Translations under genes and position numbers: made by a program
The notes under the pieces: model-generated
What the model was told of the DNA's origin: nothing
The model's database searches: none
The model's input: only the letters and a program-made list of their open reading frames with translations
NCBI GenBank assembly: GCA_026261815.1
Contig: JAMPIT010000437.1
Coordinates: forward strand, 806,001 to 870,000
DNA: 64,000 nucleotides
Origin: Monarcha castaneiventris obscurior
Taxonomy: Eukaryota; Chordata; Aves; Passeriformes; Monarchidae
Reading direction: 5' to 3'
Shown here: positions 23,161-38,472 of the stretch, piece after piece
Layout of the letters: each line of letters starts with the position of its first letter
Numbering within the stretch: position 1 is the first letter of the stretch

Positions 23161-26100
23161 CAGGTAAAGGCTGAGGCGTTTAGCTCCCTCATGTCTTTCC
23201 TGGTCAGGTTAGTCCGGCAGTGAGCCGTGAGTATCCTCAGTGTCCCAGGGCACTGCTGTGCCCGGTGCCAGGGGACACCACATTGGGAAAACGTAAAGAA
23301 ATCAGACACTTATTTGTTGCCAAACATCTATAGTGACACCTTCCTAATTGTGCTCGCTTTCTGTAGCTCACACTTTCGTGTCAGATTTCTGCCTTCCCTC
23401 TCGTAGCCCAGAACCCTCCCCAAAGTGCAGTGGCCTTTGCACAGCGGCACCAGGCAGCGGAGGGTCCCCTCACAGGCACGGGACACGCAGCACAACACAC
23501 ACACCACCTGAATTCAGCAGGGCTGCTGCTGCTGCTTTACTAAAGCTGCTTTAAACGGTGTCGTTTCTTTGCCCTGTAAGATACTTCTGTGATCTCCAAA
23601 TGTGATTGAGTGGCAAAGGAAAGAACTTGTACATCTATTTCTGAACCTGGCTCCAGCTGTTCTCCTGTGGGTCACCCTGAGGTGCTTTGCCACCACCACG
23701 TGGGGCTTGCACAATGCTGTACACTCAGTATCTTCACTGATACCTTGATGACATTCAGGTGGTCACTGAACTTTACCCCTAAGTCTTCTGTACCTGAATA
23801 TTTGAAGTAACAAAAATCAAACTTATACAAGATTGGTGTAGGGTGAACAAATAATCTGATTCCTCAGAGCCCCATTATACAAAGTTAGGTAAAGGGAAAA
23901 TCCCTAAGAATGGAATGGGAAGATTAAGGACTACACACAGATGCTGAAGAGCCTAATCAAAGTCTTTTTTTTTTCCATGTTCTTATAGCAAGGATGAGTA
24001 ACTGGAAGATATAGTGCCTATACCTTCCCTTTCAGTTACTTTATCAGTAAAAATGTGACACAACCTGTTTTCTGCATCCACAGATAAGGAGATCATTTAC
24101 TGAGGTTCCAGCTCACCCATGGGAATCAAGAGGAAAGGCAGAATTCCTTCCTATCCCCTGTGTATTAGAGGTGACACTGACACACCTATTGTGACACACT
24201 TGGATTGCAGGTTCTGTTGAGTAATGGGTCTCATGATGTTTTCTCTTGCTTTGTTTCTGAAGCAGAGCCAGGCTCGCTGTGCCCGTGGCTGTGGGATGGG
24301 GTGAGACATTGCTGGGAACCTGCTCACTCAGGTGTGCTTTGAACTGCAGCACTTGGAGTGGGGCACTGACCTGTGCTTTCGTCAGTGAACCACTTTCTGT
24401 CTCCCTAACCCTGCCCACAGGTCAGTACTTCAGGGTTCTCTGGAATTAAAACATTTGCTTGTGAATTGGCCTGAGTGGGTTTGCAGGGCTTGGAGAGCAG
24501 AGTTTGGCTGGAGGAGTGTTTCCTTTTGTTCCACTGTGGCATTCCTACTGCTCACCCCAGAGCAAGAGCGAAACAAAACCGATTTGTGAAGTCGATTCTT
24601 AAAAAATCCTCTCAGCCAAGTCAGAGGTGCCTGAATTGTGCAAGTTCTGGAGGCAGTTGGGGGAGTTTAGCCATATAAAAAAGTGTTTGTTTTAAATGCA
24701 CACCCCTTTGTTTCAGGAGAACAACGTCCTGAAGGATCTCCCTTCCCTCCCCGTCCCCGAGGGCTCTGACAGAGGGGAGCAGCTTCTCATGGCAGATCCA
24801 AGTGCCCAGGGGATGGATGTCCAAATCCAGGTGTCCCAGAGATGCCTCTGAGCCCTCTCGTGTCTTCCTAAAGCAAAGCATAACTGCCAGAAGCTCTTCC
24901 CTCATCTTGGGAACCCGGAACAGAGGGTGTTCTGTGGCAAAATCAGGTATGAAAAAGAACAGAAATAAGCCTGGATAGTAGAAGAGACTTCTTTAAAATC
25001 CACATTTTCTGTGTACTTTTTGTTCCACAGCCCGTCATAGTTCTATACTGTATGGAAAGGACTCAGCAGAACACAGACAAAGGGCTTCATAAGGAAGAAA
25101 ACCCCCTCTTTTTAAAAAAACCCTGCCCTCTGGAGAGGTGGAGTACCTGCCACTGGAATTCAGTCAGCATTTTTCCTGTGTAATCTCCACTTGATGAGCT
25201 TATGCGGGCCTTAATGGCTCAGTGTGTTCATTATTTTTAACAGGGAATCTTACAGTCTCTCACCTACTTTTAGGCCGCTGTGTTACATTTTTTCCACTTC
25301 ATTATGGAAACAAGCAATCATTTCTAATAAAACCTTGGAAATTTCTGCATGTGCTTCAACCGAGTCCTAAAAGAATGTTAAAGCACCAACAAGGGCTTAA
25401 AGAGATTTAAAAGGATGATAAAAGATTCAAAGACTGCATCTTTGATCTCAAATTATATTCTAAGATGTGTAATTAAATTAAGTCTAACTTAAATTCCAAA
25501 TATATGAAATATATATTGCTGCTCTAATTGGATCAAGGTTAATGTATATATGGGAAGCATCTCATAGAACTTCTCTTTTAAGCTGTGTGTTCTGTGCTAA
25601 GCAATTAAAGTTCACCCAAACTCTGAGGTAATAGATACTCCCTCCTCATTTGCATTAATCACGACCCAGTGAAGTTCTCTGAATTCTTTGTAGTGGTTCA
25701 TGGGCACTCCCAGGGGGTCTGTGGAGTTGTTCTTGTCAAGTATTTCCCAGTTTTCAACAGTGTTTGCTGTAAAAAGGCAATCCCTGAGAGCTTTCAGGAA
25801 TTTTTGGGAACACTTAAGACCTCCCTACTTGTCTGCTCCAAGTCCTTCTCTCTTGTGTGTTTCTCACGTGGGAATTTATTTACACTAAAATTCGCTGTTT
25901 CAGGAGATGTAGCACAGCACAGAATTGTATCCCCTTGTGCAGATGGGAGCAGCTGGAGCTGAAAGCAGCACAGGAGACTCAGTAATGCTGCTGAGCATAA
26001 ATCCTGCAATAAGAAATAAAGAGCACAGGCAGAACGTGGGGGAGAGAAGCTGCACACCCCTCATTCCAGGCAGGAGCCAGCTTATTTAACTCCTTCTCGC

Positions 26101-29100
26101 TAAGGTCATGGTCCAGTGCAACTCAATATTCTATTGCCCCCAGAAAGGGGAAATGATGAAAAGCAGGAAAGTGACACTTGAGGAAAAAACGATGTATCAG
26201 CTCCCTTTCCCACTGCTGTCACAACAGGAGGGGCTGCAGTATAAAAGCTCCAGAAGATTAGGTCAGCATGATCAGACACTGGAGTGAGTTTTCCCAGGAA
26301 AAAAGGAACTCAGGCGAATTTCCATGTGGAAATCAATCCAGACATAAATGCTCTGATTGGACAGTGTCATCCAGCTCCTTGCATTCATTCCCACAGCCCT
26401 TATGGGTACCTGCAGGAGGCCCTAATGGCCAGGTGACATAATTGTAATCCCTCACTTCCACAGACATTTGCTGCACCAGCCAGAAAGTAAGACTTAGCTC
26501 TCTATTTGACCCCTCCAAAGCCAGATTCTACCTGTCTTTCCTCTGAGTTTCAAGCTGTGGTGTGTGGAGAATAAAAGTAATGTATGCCACATGGTCAATA
26601 TTCCCTGAAACCTGTTCATACAGTTCCAGAGTGTCTCAAAAGTTATAGGGACTTGTGCAGTTTGGCTCAGACAGAACAGATCTCTAACTGTGGTGCATGC
26701 ACACCTCAGGAATTTTTATGACACATTATCACTCATTTTTTCTCACAGAATTCCGTGGGAGTCTGACTGAATCAGACATGAACAAGGGATGAATCAAAAC
26801 CTCAGGACCTGGTTCACTGGACACTTAAGACGCAGAAGTAGCATCCCAGAATTAATTTCCAGAGTGCAAAAAAAACAGTTTTCAGTGGAAGCTCACAGGA
26901 CTGACTCACTTGAGTTGGTTTTCCCACCTTCCTGATGTTTCTAGAAATCTGTCTTTCAAGCCTGTCTGTAACACAGCTCATCTGGAAAACTGTCCTCAGG
27001 TCCCGGTCATCTTTCATAGAACAGAATTTACTCTGCCCCTTCCCTGTAACTCTATGCACACACCAGGTGGGATATTACAAGTTCAAATAGGCAACTTCTG
27101 TGTACAGCAACATTAATGAAGATCCATGGTTCTGTATCTTTACCATCCCTGGGCACCAGAACTTACAGGTATTAAATCATTCCTGGCTGTAAGGAAGAAA
27201 AAGCTCTAAAATCCTTTTACTATAACTTAATAATCCATCATTTCTTTAGCACTGCCCCACTGCTGTTGCCAACTACCACTTCTAAGTGGGAATATTGCCA
27301 TTTGGAACAGCTGGATGTGCGTTTCTAGACAGCTGATAGGGAAGACAAGAACTGTGAGGGATCTCTTTTCTTCCCCTCCCCATGACCATCTTGGCTACGT
27401 GAGGTTATTTTCCACTGGGAATGAGAGCAGTGCTAGTCAGCCTTCCTCATTTTGAGCTGTCAATTGACAAAGACTGGAAAACTGCTGATGACAATCGTGT
27501 GTTATTTTCTGTTCTCAGATTCTGACCAGCTTCAAATGGGGCAGACATGAGGCTCGATGACCTCAGCCAGCCCTACCTGACACCTCAGACTGATCGTGTC
27601 TCAGAGCTGCTTTTTGCCAGGATTCCAGTTCAGTACACCACATCCACCCCACCTAGAAATACACACAAACCTGCACTGCACTGTGCCCTTCTGGCTCCCA
27701 TCCTGTGCAGACAAAGGAAACCCTCTGGCTCCCATGGACAAGGTTAGAGATACCCCACGCTGTCCCTCTGCACCCCGCAGCTCTGTGGGAACAAGAGCCA
27801 GGAGCAGTGCAGGGCCTCCATCAGCATCCATCCTCACCAGGAACAGCTCTGCACAAGGGTCAGGCTTAGGAGAAGGCCACTCCAGCTGCAATCTGATCCA
27901 TTTATGTGTGGCACTGCCTTGGATTAAATAAGCCATGCTGCTGCATAGTAATTCTCCTTCAGACAGAGATGCCTTCAAGAATGTGTACACATGTGGGAGC
28001 TGGAGCAGGGGAATGTGCATGGATTTGAAAACAGGATGACCTGACTTTGCTTGAATTCTGGCTCGTGACAGCGTGCCAGGAGTGGCTGCCCCTGAGCAGA
28101 GAGGGCAGAGCTGCCACTCCAAGGCTGCCAGTGTGGTCCCTGGCACGGGCACAGCACCCCTGGGTGCTCACAGGCACAGGCTACTCAAGGTTTCATTCAC
28201 ACATTAAACAAGGCAATTTCAGCTCATTTTTATCTTAACCTGTTTGAGGAAGTGTTGAGTAAAAGCCAATAAGGACTTAAGGGCTGTAAGCAGAGATTCC
28301 TCCCAGGCTCAGAGTTCCAGCTGAGGCACGTGGACGGAATTGGGAGGGAAACACTCACCAAAGATGTTCAGGTGTAAGCACAATTCAAGTCTCCATGACC
28401 GGGAAATAAACATTTCTTTAGTATAAGCTTCTCTCCACTGTTTTCTAGAAGGAGGGAGAAGAAAAAAAAGTAGAAGTTTGGGAAAAATGAATTTGCAGTG
28501 AGCCCTGCTTAGACAAGTGCTTCTCCACCAACCCTTCTTTTAAATATTTCTAATAATGGGATGCAGATACTTACACCTGTGAATTACAGAGGTAATTTGC
28601 ACCCACTTAGAGCTCCATTTGGGGAGGTATAAAAATACCCCAATAAGAGGAATCTGGTCCATTCCTTATAACCATTATTAGAAATGAAACTAGAATAATT
28701 GTTTTAGCTTCACTAATAACATGAAAACCAGGCAAAAATGTGCCTTTGAACATTCTGTGACAATCTCTTCTGACACTAAATGTATGAACATTGTTCCTGC
28801 AAAAGTTCTCCGTGCTCTTTCATCCTCCTGCCCCCTTCAACCACCCCCTTCACAAGAATGGAATGATACTGGAAGAAAGCAAAGTGTCCCAAGATTGTTC
28901 CAAGACATCTCAATACTCCATGGAAATGTTTCATGTGCTCGGTGACAGAAGCTGCATGCCTTCAATTCTGATCTCCTGGGGATGTCAGACACATTCTGCG
29001 TGTTACCCTCCACAGTGAGCCTGGCTGCACACTGGCCCACAGCCATGGAATGTTAGGGGTCCAGGAATACAGCATTCAAAGGAAAGGGACTAAACAATAG

Positions 29101-32100
29101 ACTCCAGCACAAAAAGGCATTTGTGTCCATCCTACCTGGGGACATCCTGTGTGTAAATGCTTTCTGATACAAATGCTGCACAAACAGACATCATTTAAAC
29201 CCTGTAAGTAAGCAAGCTCAAACTTTTCAAAAAGAAATGCCTAGGGAACAAAAGATCTTTTTTTTCTGGGGATTCTTCCACGTACGCTGGAACAACACTA
29301 AGATATTTTGGGAATGCTGCTCCTTCTGTAAAATTGACTCTAGATTCTCCATGACAGGTAATTGTGGCAGGTAACAGAGCAGATGACCTGAGATTGTCCA
29401 AACAGATTCAAGTGAGCAGGAAAATGAAGGGGTTTGAAGGCAAGCCATTTGGATCATCCATCTCTGCAGTTACAGCTGTCAAACTCCATATGACAGCTAC
29501 AACTTCAATTTCTTTCAGCTTGATTTGATCCTTGTGTGACAATCCATCAAATTCAGGAGTCAATCCCACAACTGTATCGTAACTTTCCCTAAAATTCACA
29601 GAAATCACACTGCTTCTAATTCTTTTAATTAAATTAAATGAAATTTAATGAAATTAAAAATCTCCACAACCTTTGATAATTATTTTCAGTGGAGAGTGCA
29701 GCCCCTCCCTAAGCAAATGTGCACCCTGGGGGTATTACACCCTACAGGCTCAGCTGGCTCCTCGTGGGGAGCACCTGAACCTCCCCACACAGAACTATTC
29801 CAGGCACCCGAGTAATGTCCTCTCTTTACCAGGCCCAGGTGTTTCCCTCTGCCCGGAGAAGGCTGCTGGGTTTCCAGAGGGTGTCCTGCCAGAGCCCTCA
29901 CCCCGGCACCGCCGGCAGCTCCACTGTCCCCCCACGCTGGGATGTGCTGAGCCCCCTGGAGAACACCCTGGGTGAGCTCCTGGCACAAGGACCAGGCTTC
30001 TCCTTCATCTCGTGCACAGTTTGTGAATAAACCCTTCCTACGTACCTTGTGCAGGCTGGGGCTGTCACTCATGGCACAATAGCAGTGCCTCGCCTTAATC
30101 ACAGCCTTTCCATCAGCTGCAGCTTTGGGGGCTTCCACAAACACCACCCCTTTCCCTGGTGTTCCAGCCTCACCCCTCCTGGGATTCTGCCTTCACTTGT
30201 TTACATCTGGCATTCCAAAATTAATCACGAACCAAGAAAATCCATTCATGTTACTGGACCCTGCTAAGTGTAAAATAAAGGCACTAGAGGAATCAAACTT
30301 AATTTTAGCCCAATGCAACAATTCTAAATTAAGAATTTTGATTATTGAAAAGCAGATGGGACAGTGAGGCATTACATGACTACTGCTACAATGCCTGATT
30401 TATAAAAATGAAAATATTATTTCATCAAAATCCATTCTTCATAGTTATGAATATATGAGATAACTAAGGCCCATTAAACCAAGTTATTCTCTTAAAATAT
30501 CCCATTGCAGTGATAGAAACTAGTGTAAATACCGTCTCTTACTGCAGGATAAAAAAATCTACTTAATTTTTATTTTTCCTTTGTTCAGGGGTCCATCAAA
30601 TGCATCAGCTTCATCAGCCACAATTCTATATGGTGGAAGCTGGAAGCATTATGCAAATCAAGATTAATTCTCTTGGCGGTAGCAGAGGACCAAAAATCCT
30701 GTCTGAAATTCTGTAAGTATAGGACAGTAACTTGTATGGCATTTATTGTCCTCAGAGTGCCCTGAGCTCCTCTCCACAACAGCTCTGAGCTGGGCAAGGC
30801 TCTGGCAGACACAGGAGCAAGAGGAGTGTTCTGGCATTAGGCTGGGATACACTCGAGAGGGGGTTTTGTGAATGCAAAGATGAATCTCATCCCATTCACT
30901 CTGAGCTTTAGAGCCAAAGCTGAGGACTCTATTCAGTCAATCGCTCAACCTAAAATCACCTCACTCCTGTGGAAAATCTCCCAGTAATGCTGGCAGAGAA
31001 ACCAGTGGGGGTTTCACTGTAGCCCACTGGGGGCAGAGCTCAAGAACAGAAAATATTCACAAAGCTTCACTAAACTCGATTATCAAGTGTGACCTAAACA
31101 CTGAGTTTTTGATAAAGTCTGAAAATGAGTCAATGGAATACGACCTCAAGTCCTACTCTGTAAAATCCAAGTGATTATTCCACGGGATTTAGGAAGCCAG
31201 ATGCTACTCAGATCTCCAGGATTTCAATGCACTAATGGAATTTTCTGGAAGTTTTTACAGAGCTCTCTATCACAATTAGCTCTTCCCATTAGCCTTCCAT
31301 TTCTACAGGAGTCAATCACATCTAAGCACATCCAAACCCTTAAAGGTCCAGTTGATGCAAGTGCATATACTCCTTGAAGTCCTTGGGAATAAAAAGAATT
31401 TGGCTTTACTGCTATATGAAACATTCATTTCCGCATTTTAAAATAGACTCTGGCAGGAACAAAACGATGGTCTTTGCCTCACTTTGTTTTCAGGAGTTCC
31501 TAAGAGCTTTCCCTCTGCAGCACAGAAGAGCTGAAGTCCAGCTCGTCCAGAAGCTCAGTCTGTAACTACCAGAGGATTAGGAATGATCTGACACTTATCC
31601 ACAGTGCCCTCACCACAGAGCTGAAACTCTGCTCTCGGTGTTGGAAGTAGCTCCAATGCCTAAACAGAAGCAGAAGAAAGCAAGCCCAGGTGAATTCCAG
31701 GTACAGGCAGCAGCATCTGCAGGGCTCAGTCTGACCCCACACCCCCACAGGAGCACCCAAAGCCCCCCCATTTCACTGCCAGGGTGCCACTGCTTGGTCA
31801 GAGGTGTGCTGAGACAGCCCGAGTCACTCAGGGCATTATGCAACGGGGAAATTAAACATTCAGAGGTTCCTTTCCCAGCCTGGCTGTGGCTCCTCATTCA
31901 CTCAGCAGCAATGATCTCCCAGGATTCTCCTAGAGAAGGAAATGGGTTAAACTGATGAGGTATTTTTAATGTGTGTTGACAAAGGTCCAGAGTGAATGTA
32001 CAGTTACATTAGTTAAATTGGGACTGCTCTGCTCAGCCCCAGTAGGAATGTCTTCATCTTTTATTATTTAAAGCTTCTGGGGTTTTTTAACATTTCATTA

Positions 32101-35100
32101 TGTAGAAAGAAGAAATACATCAGATGCAAATCCACTGGGAAAATATTCCTGCATTTTCTGTAAAATCACATTGAAGAAGCCATGGAAAATTGTTTTATTT
32201 TCACACTATCTTTACACTTAATTTGTACACAGTCTTTTTCCTTTTCTTTCCCTAACTCCACTGTAGGGTACAAAGAAAGAGGAAAGGAAAAGTACATTTT
32301 TATACTCAGCTTGGACGGAGTATCCCTGTATGGTGATGATAAATATCAGCAACACCATTTCAATCCCTGTGGTTTCAGTCCCCACAGTGACAAGCAGAGG
32401 AGCACAGCCTAGAAGAAAAACTCAAATTGAGATCCTGCTCAGTGATGAATTGTCTGTTGTCACCTAAGAGGACAACATCACATGGATTTTGTAGCTGGTA
32501 CAGGAGGATAATAAAGTAATGCCTCATCAGGTCTCTGAGTTAGGAACCTGAGTTACTTTGGATGCCACCAGGATGCTTCCCGAGGTAAGGGAAGCCTACA
32601 CAAACCCAGACTTTCCTCTACAGCAAATCCTCCTGCACTGTCATTCCTGGAATCATTCTACAGGGAATTTCCTTCTTTTCCTTTTCCTCTGAGGGCAGAA
32701 TTCAGCACTGACTGGTTTGATCAGACTGTGATTGCTTTTGTACATGTGAGCAATCTGTGTTCACACCCACTCAGATCTGCTTGGCATGTTGGCTAAGCAG
32801 GACATGCTGCCCCATTTTTCTCTCCATTCTAAAATATTCAGGTGTCATTTCTGATGAAGGACAGCAGTGTGGGGACTTTTTAGGGAGACCCCAATCCATA
32901 TGGCAACTGGGCTTAAAATTATATATAGGTGCAAGTTCCCTGGTGAAAGAATGCATCAGTCTTGTATTACAAACAGCCTGAATATAAACAGATTTTACTG
33001 TTGTTGCTTTAGATAAAATCTTTCTCCCCTTCCAAGGTTTTATATCATTTCACACTTATAGGAAAAAGTCCCAAAAGCTTTTCAAATGGGATTCAGCCGC
33101 AGCTGCTCTATCATAAATCTAGAGAATTAAAATGTGCAGTGAGACAGTTTGGCTAAACAACATCTTTATTTCCTTCACGTGAAGCAGCTTGTATAAACAG
33201 GAACAGGAGCAGGGATGGGAGCTTGCTCAGGACATGGAAATGGAGAGAAAGGGAGAGCAAAGCACAAAGAAAGGCAGCACTGGAGGAGGCTAAAGGAGAA
33301 CACAGAAGAGCTAAGTTCTTCTGAGCTAAGAGTTAACAAAGTCTTTGGAGTCAGAGAGCATGGGAGGGAAGAGGAACATTCCCCTCAGCCATATGTGGTA
33401 AGATTACCAGTTCCCAATTATGAAAAGTCCCCCGGGAGCCACTGGAGATCCCACTGGTAGTGGGAAGACAGAGCAGCACAACCTGGCATCACCTGTGGGA
33501 CTCCGAGAGGAATTTAGATTTTGCAGTCTGAGAACAAATTTAGAAATTACCTTGCAGTCTTCCCAAATCAATTTCTACGCGATTTAAACAATTCTCTCCC
33601 TCAAAGGCCCATTCCTGAATCCTGATGGGATTCCTCCATTTCTGAGTCGATCCATGCAGGAATCCTGCCAGCCCAAGGTGGGTACTGGGTGTGACTGCTC
33701 AGTGTATTGCAGATTTTAGCAACCACACCAATGAGCTTTCCATGAACAACAAATTCAGGATTAATACCAACCCCAAATGTAACATGTACACACCCGGCAT
33801 GCAAACTGTTCCTCACTCTAGTACAACCAGCTAAACTGGCAACTGGCCATTCTTATACAAATATTGAATACCAGAAGAAAGAAAAAGAACCAAGAATCCT
33901 ACAGGTCTTACTTCTCACTCAATTAATCAGAGCCGTATAACAAAGATACTGTGGTTCATTACAGGGAAAAAAAAATGTTATTCCTGATACCAGCAACCAG
34001 ATGGCAGCTAAACGATGAACTGTCAAAGAAAACTGGGAAGAGTTTTCCTTCCTCCAGCTAACATGGACATTAGGTTTGCACTGACAAGGTGCTTAATCCT
34101 ACCACTGCCCCACAGAGCAAAGCCCAGGGACAGGGAGGGGGCAGCTCTACTCTCAGCTGGACCTTATTCCTAACAGCAACAGTTCTCTATGACCAAACAG
34201 TGAGACTGGAGCTGTTCCACAGACACCCAGCCTGGGAGGCCTTGGGACACAGGGCTTTCCAGCTGCAGTGACTCTTCCAAGGGACAGTTTCTTGGAGCTT
34301 TGAAAGAGCCAGTTTTATTTTAGCATCTGCACGAAGTTCTTCCCTGTCAGATCAAACACATTGATTGTATCAGCCTGTGCAGGTACAATTCCAGGATTGT
34401 TCCTGCTCTCAGTTTTAGATCTGGCATTTATATCCCAGCACTGCCATAACTGGTGCACGTGGCTGGAAGCTGAGAAGTCAATTGTGTGTTTTCCTTCTCC
34501 ACAATGTCTCAAAGGCTTGGGAACAGAATGTCTCTCTCCTGCTGAAACACACTCCGCATATCAGCACCACTTTATGGGCCTCTACCTTCCTCTGTCAGTT
34601 CATAAAAGTGCCTGCCAAGTTCCGCTTTTGGGATGGGGCTGGAGCAGCCGCGAGGGATGGCCCTGCTTTCCCTGAGGCACAGCTCAGCCACACTCACAGG
34701 GCACAGCAGCCGAGTTGGCAGTAAACTGGGAATCCACAGCCCACACAGGAGCCACCTTTGTCTGCCAGCACCGACAAACACTGGGAACAGCTGGAGGGAT
34801 TAAAGACTGACAGAGCCCACGGTGAATTCAGCCACAGCACCACCTCTCTGTGCATGTGCCATCAGGAATAATGGGATATGCAGGTTTGCACTTAACGCTT
34901 CCTTCTCCAAACTCCTGCTGTTCTGCAGCCAAGTCCCACCAGTGTAATCTACAAGCTGGTCAAGGGCAGCAGCAAAGGCCAAAGTGTGGAGACCTTGAGT
35001 CTGAGCTTTCATTGAGCTGCAGGGTGAGCAGAAAGAAGTCTGATCCTGCTGAATGCTGCAGTGTGGGGTGGCACCATGCACTGGAGGTCAGGAACTGCAA

Positions 35101-38100
35101 TAGCAACACCAATAACAGGGCTGAGAGCACAGAGAAATGGCCTAACTTTGATCCCAGAATTACTGTGCAGGACACCCAGGGTTAAGGTGACCCCCAGCCA
35201 GGACGATCTGTGCCTCTGCCTTTTCTCCCAGGTAAGGCACTCACACATCTGCAGGTCAGGTCTTTCTCACAGAGCTCTTTTGGACCCCTCTCTCCTGGCT
35301 AAGGTATCACCACTCAAACTGCAGTTCCAGAACCTCCCAGGGTCTGTCCTTCCATTCACTGCTCTATTCAGTGCTGAACTCGGTCCAACCCGGGGTATCC
35401 AGTCTTACACTCTCATTTCTACATGTGCACAATGAACCAGCTCACCCCTGAACAGGGGATCAGATCAGCTTCCCAGGCTGTACTTCAGACACGAGCTGGG
35501 ATGGACTCTGCTGGTATTTTAAGGCAAGCCAAGAAACCACAAACACCTCTGCTGGTTCTGAGACTCACTGCCCTCCAAGAGCAGAGTGGGAATCCCTGGG
35601 ACCCCTCAGTGTGTTGGGAATGTCTGGTTACATTCCTGGGGAACTTGGCCTCAGGAACACCATCCCTGCTTCAACACCTCTCATCTGCCCTCGCTGCACT
35701 TTTCTCTCCAGATTGTTCTTAGAAGGGGTGCAAGCTGACCTGGTGAGATTTTTGGCAGCCTCAGCTCAGCCTGGCTATTGAGGCACTGTGGATTTGTGGA
35801 ACCAAGTCTCTATTGCACCTTTGGGCTTTGCTACAGTCCCAGAGCATAAATACAGTCTCATTCCTGACTTTTCCCACTGTTTCCGCTACTGCCCCACAGC
35901 AACCATGAGCTGCAGAGCCAAACTGATCTGCAGGAATTGCTAAGAAACGCTGCTTTGAGATAAAACAAAATAAAAGATTCCCTCCTTTTAAAACAGAAGC
36001 ACAAGGCCCCAAGCGAAAAACATGCACACAATTAAATTGATTTGTGCATGGAAATGTGGTGAGCACATGAAAATGCAGCATATTTCTGTGCTGCCTTGGG
36101 CTTCTGACTTTATGGAAATTCACTCCAATATATTATACCCTATTTGTCCTTTGAAAAACAAACCCCCATTATTAACTAAAATGCCCATACTGAATAAATA
36201 TAATTGTCCCATGTTAGCTGGATTGCCTATTTAAAAAAAAAACCCCAAACTAACAGTTCATATCCTTTTTTATTAATATAACTATCTTTTAAGCAGAAAA
36301 AAGGAAAAAGACAATGGCAGTCTCTTATGTTGACATACACGTTAATCAGCAAGTCACCAAGCAAAGTTCATAATCCAGACATTCTTCTGCTTTCCAGACC
36401 AAACCAAGCATGAAATAGTGACCCATATTGACTGAGAAAATCATACTTCTGGGCTGAATCAAATCCAAAATGCCTATTAGTAGTTTGGTTCTTAAAATGA
36501 ACAAAGTATACTTTCTGATGGAACAAGATATTTCAAAACGAGAATCTGGGAAAGCCTTTTTCCTCAGGGGTCGGTCACTGTAACTTCACACAGTTGTGCC
36601 TCAGGGCTGTATTTTGTGGGCATATTGGTCCTACCAGACCAACAATTGCTGTTTCAAAAAAGAGTAATGAAACTTCCAAAACGGAAAGAGTGGAGGACTA
36701 AGACAGACAAAATCCTGCAACCCACAGGATTTTTTAAGCATTTAGATCATGGTTCATTCTCCCACCCCTTCTGACTCCAAAGGAGTTTTATCACTGACCT
36801 TGGCAGGTTATGCGAACACTGAACACTCAGGACTATAAACCCTGGAAGGTTCACTCACAGAACCTCTCAGTCCACTGCTTGCTTTAGTAATGAAGGATTT
36901 ATCAAAACACACACTTCTGTAGAAATGCTGCAGAACTGGTGCTGATTCTATTTTATACCTCATCCACCTGACTGGTTTCTTTTCAATGTTCATATATGAT
37001 CAGGTGTAAGAAAACACCTGTTTTACCAGTTCAGGCAGTGGCATGACAGAATGTGACCCACAGCACCTATTTGCTGAGATGCTTGTAGCACTGATGTGTG
37101 TCCTTGTGTAAGGAGACTGCAAGGATCAAACCTTTTGCCTGCTATGATGGTATTTGCTGAGACCAAACCACAAAGAACTGATGAATTCCAAGATCATCAG
37201 AATGAACTCCTGACAAACAGTAATGAGATTCAAATTGAACACTGTTAAAGACAAACATAAATTAGAGTGAAATAGTAATGTTGAATTAGCAGCAAGATTC
37301 TTGGGGTTATTTAATACACTCAGTGAAAGTCATAAGTTGTGATATAATATTTCATTGAAATAGATTTCTGTCAGCAGGACTCAGTAAAATGTTGTCAATG
37401 CTTTGTTTGAAAGGGATAAAATGTGTGTTTGGTGATGGTTCAAGGAAATGACCACTTGCATGTTAGAGTTGTGAACACCTCCATCTAAGATGAAACTTTG
37501 CTACCAACAGCTATCCCAGGCCCATCAGGACAGGCATTCAGAGGTTCTGCCCCACTGGGAGTTCTTTGGCCGCTGCAGGTCAGAACAAGACATCCAGCCA
37601 CAGGTTTCATTCCAGTTGGAAACATTTCCCAGTCTCTCCCAACTCAGTCCAGGACAGAACAGCTGTGTGGTCCACAGATGGCCACCAGTGGCAGCCCTGT
37701 GTGTTCATGGTCAGGTGATAAAACCAATCCAGCCCTGTGAGAGCTCCCACGGACCTCACCTCACCTCACCTCACCACCCTCACAGGGATGATGACTGGCA
37801 AAGACCTAGGTTTCGAATATTAAGAGCACAAAAATACCACAGTGAGCCAATATTTCAATGCCAACTCAATTAAGATGCTGGCAGTAGGAAGTGCTCCAGG
37901 AGACCTTTCAGCACGGATACTCTGGTGCTGAAGCACTGCCCTGGCTCCTGAGGAGAGCAGCCAAATGAGAGTACCAGTGCTGGATGAACCCAACCCTTCC
38001 CCCCTCATCCATGGAGCACTGAGAGCTCTTAGAGCTCCAAGTTCTGCATGAACACAGAGCAGAGGTGCCCGGGCCTGGCCACACACAGCCTGGGGCACCA

Positions 38101-38432
38101 CAGGAAGGGCAGAGCATTTGGTCCCTGTGTTCCTGACATCCCTGGTCAGCAGTGCTCCGGCACCAGCTGCAGCTGCTCTCTGCTGCACAGGGAGGGAATA
38201 AGGTTTCCTTATTGCTCAACAAAAGCTGCTCTGTTAGGACGTTGTGTTTGGGGTTTGTGGTGCTCCTGCTGCCAAACACCTGCAATTTATTCAGACACAA
38301 GTGCAAAAGAATCACAGTTTGCAAGTTGTGTTTCTGTTGTCAGACACCAACCCCAACAAGGCATCCAGTGAAAGCTGCCTGGACACTCTGCTCTGACGCT
38401 GCATTTTGGTGTCTTCACATGCTGTACAGCAA
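23161..38432. other. Intergenic, no gene recognised
   Basis: Fifteen kilobases hold only small simple-sequence patches: a (CTG) run near 23520, a TTAAA/TGAAATT-rich tract at 29611-29662, and (CCTCA)4 at 37754-37773. A moderately GC-rich patch at 29690-30060 ends in AATAAACCC and is vaguely LTR-like, but not enough to call. Frames reach 183 codons (28152-27601, minus) without recognisable domains. Confidence 0.5.
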
Positions 38433-38472
38433 GAGTGAGTGAGTGAGTCAGTGAGTGAATGAGTGAGTGAGT
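38433..38472. repeat. (GAGT)n microsatellite
   Basis: About ten GAGT units with two substitutions (GAGTCAGT, GAATGAGT). Likely length-variable between individuals. Confidence 0.9.

Noticed and set aside
29690..30060. Possible LTR or retrogene ending in AATAAACCC
   Set aside because: The patch is GC-rich with a terminal AATAAA, but it lacks a recognisable LTR start, TATA box or protein similarity.
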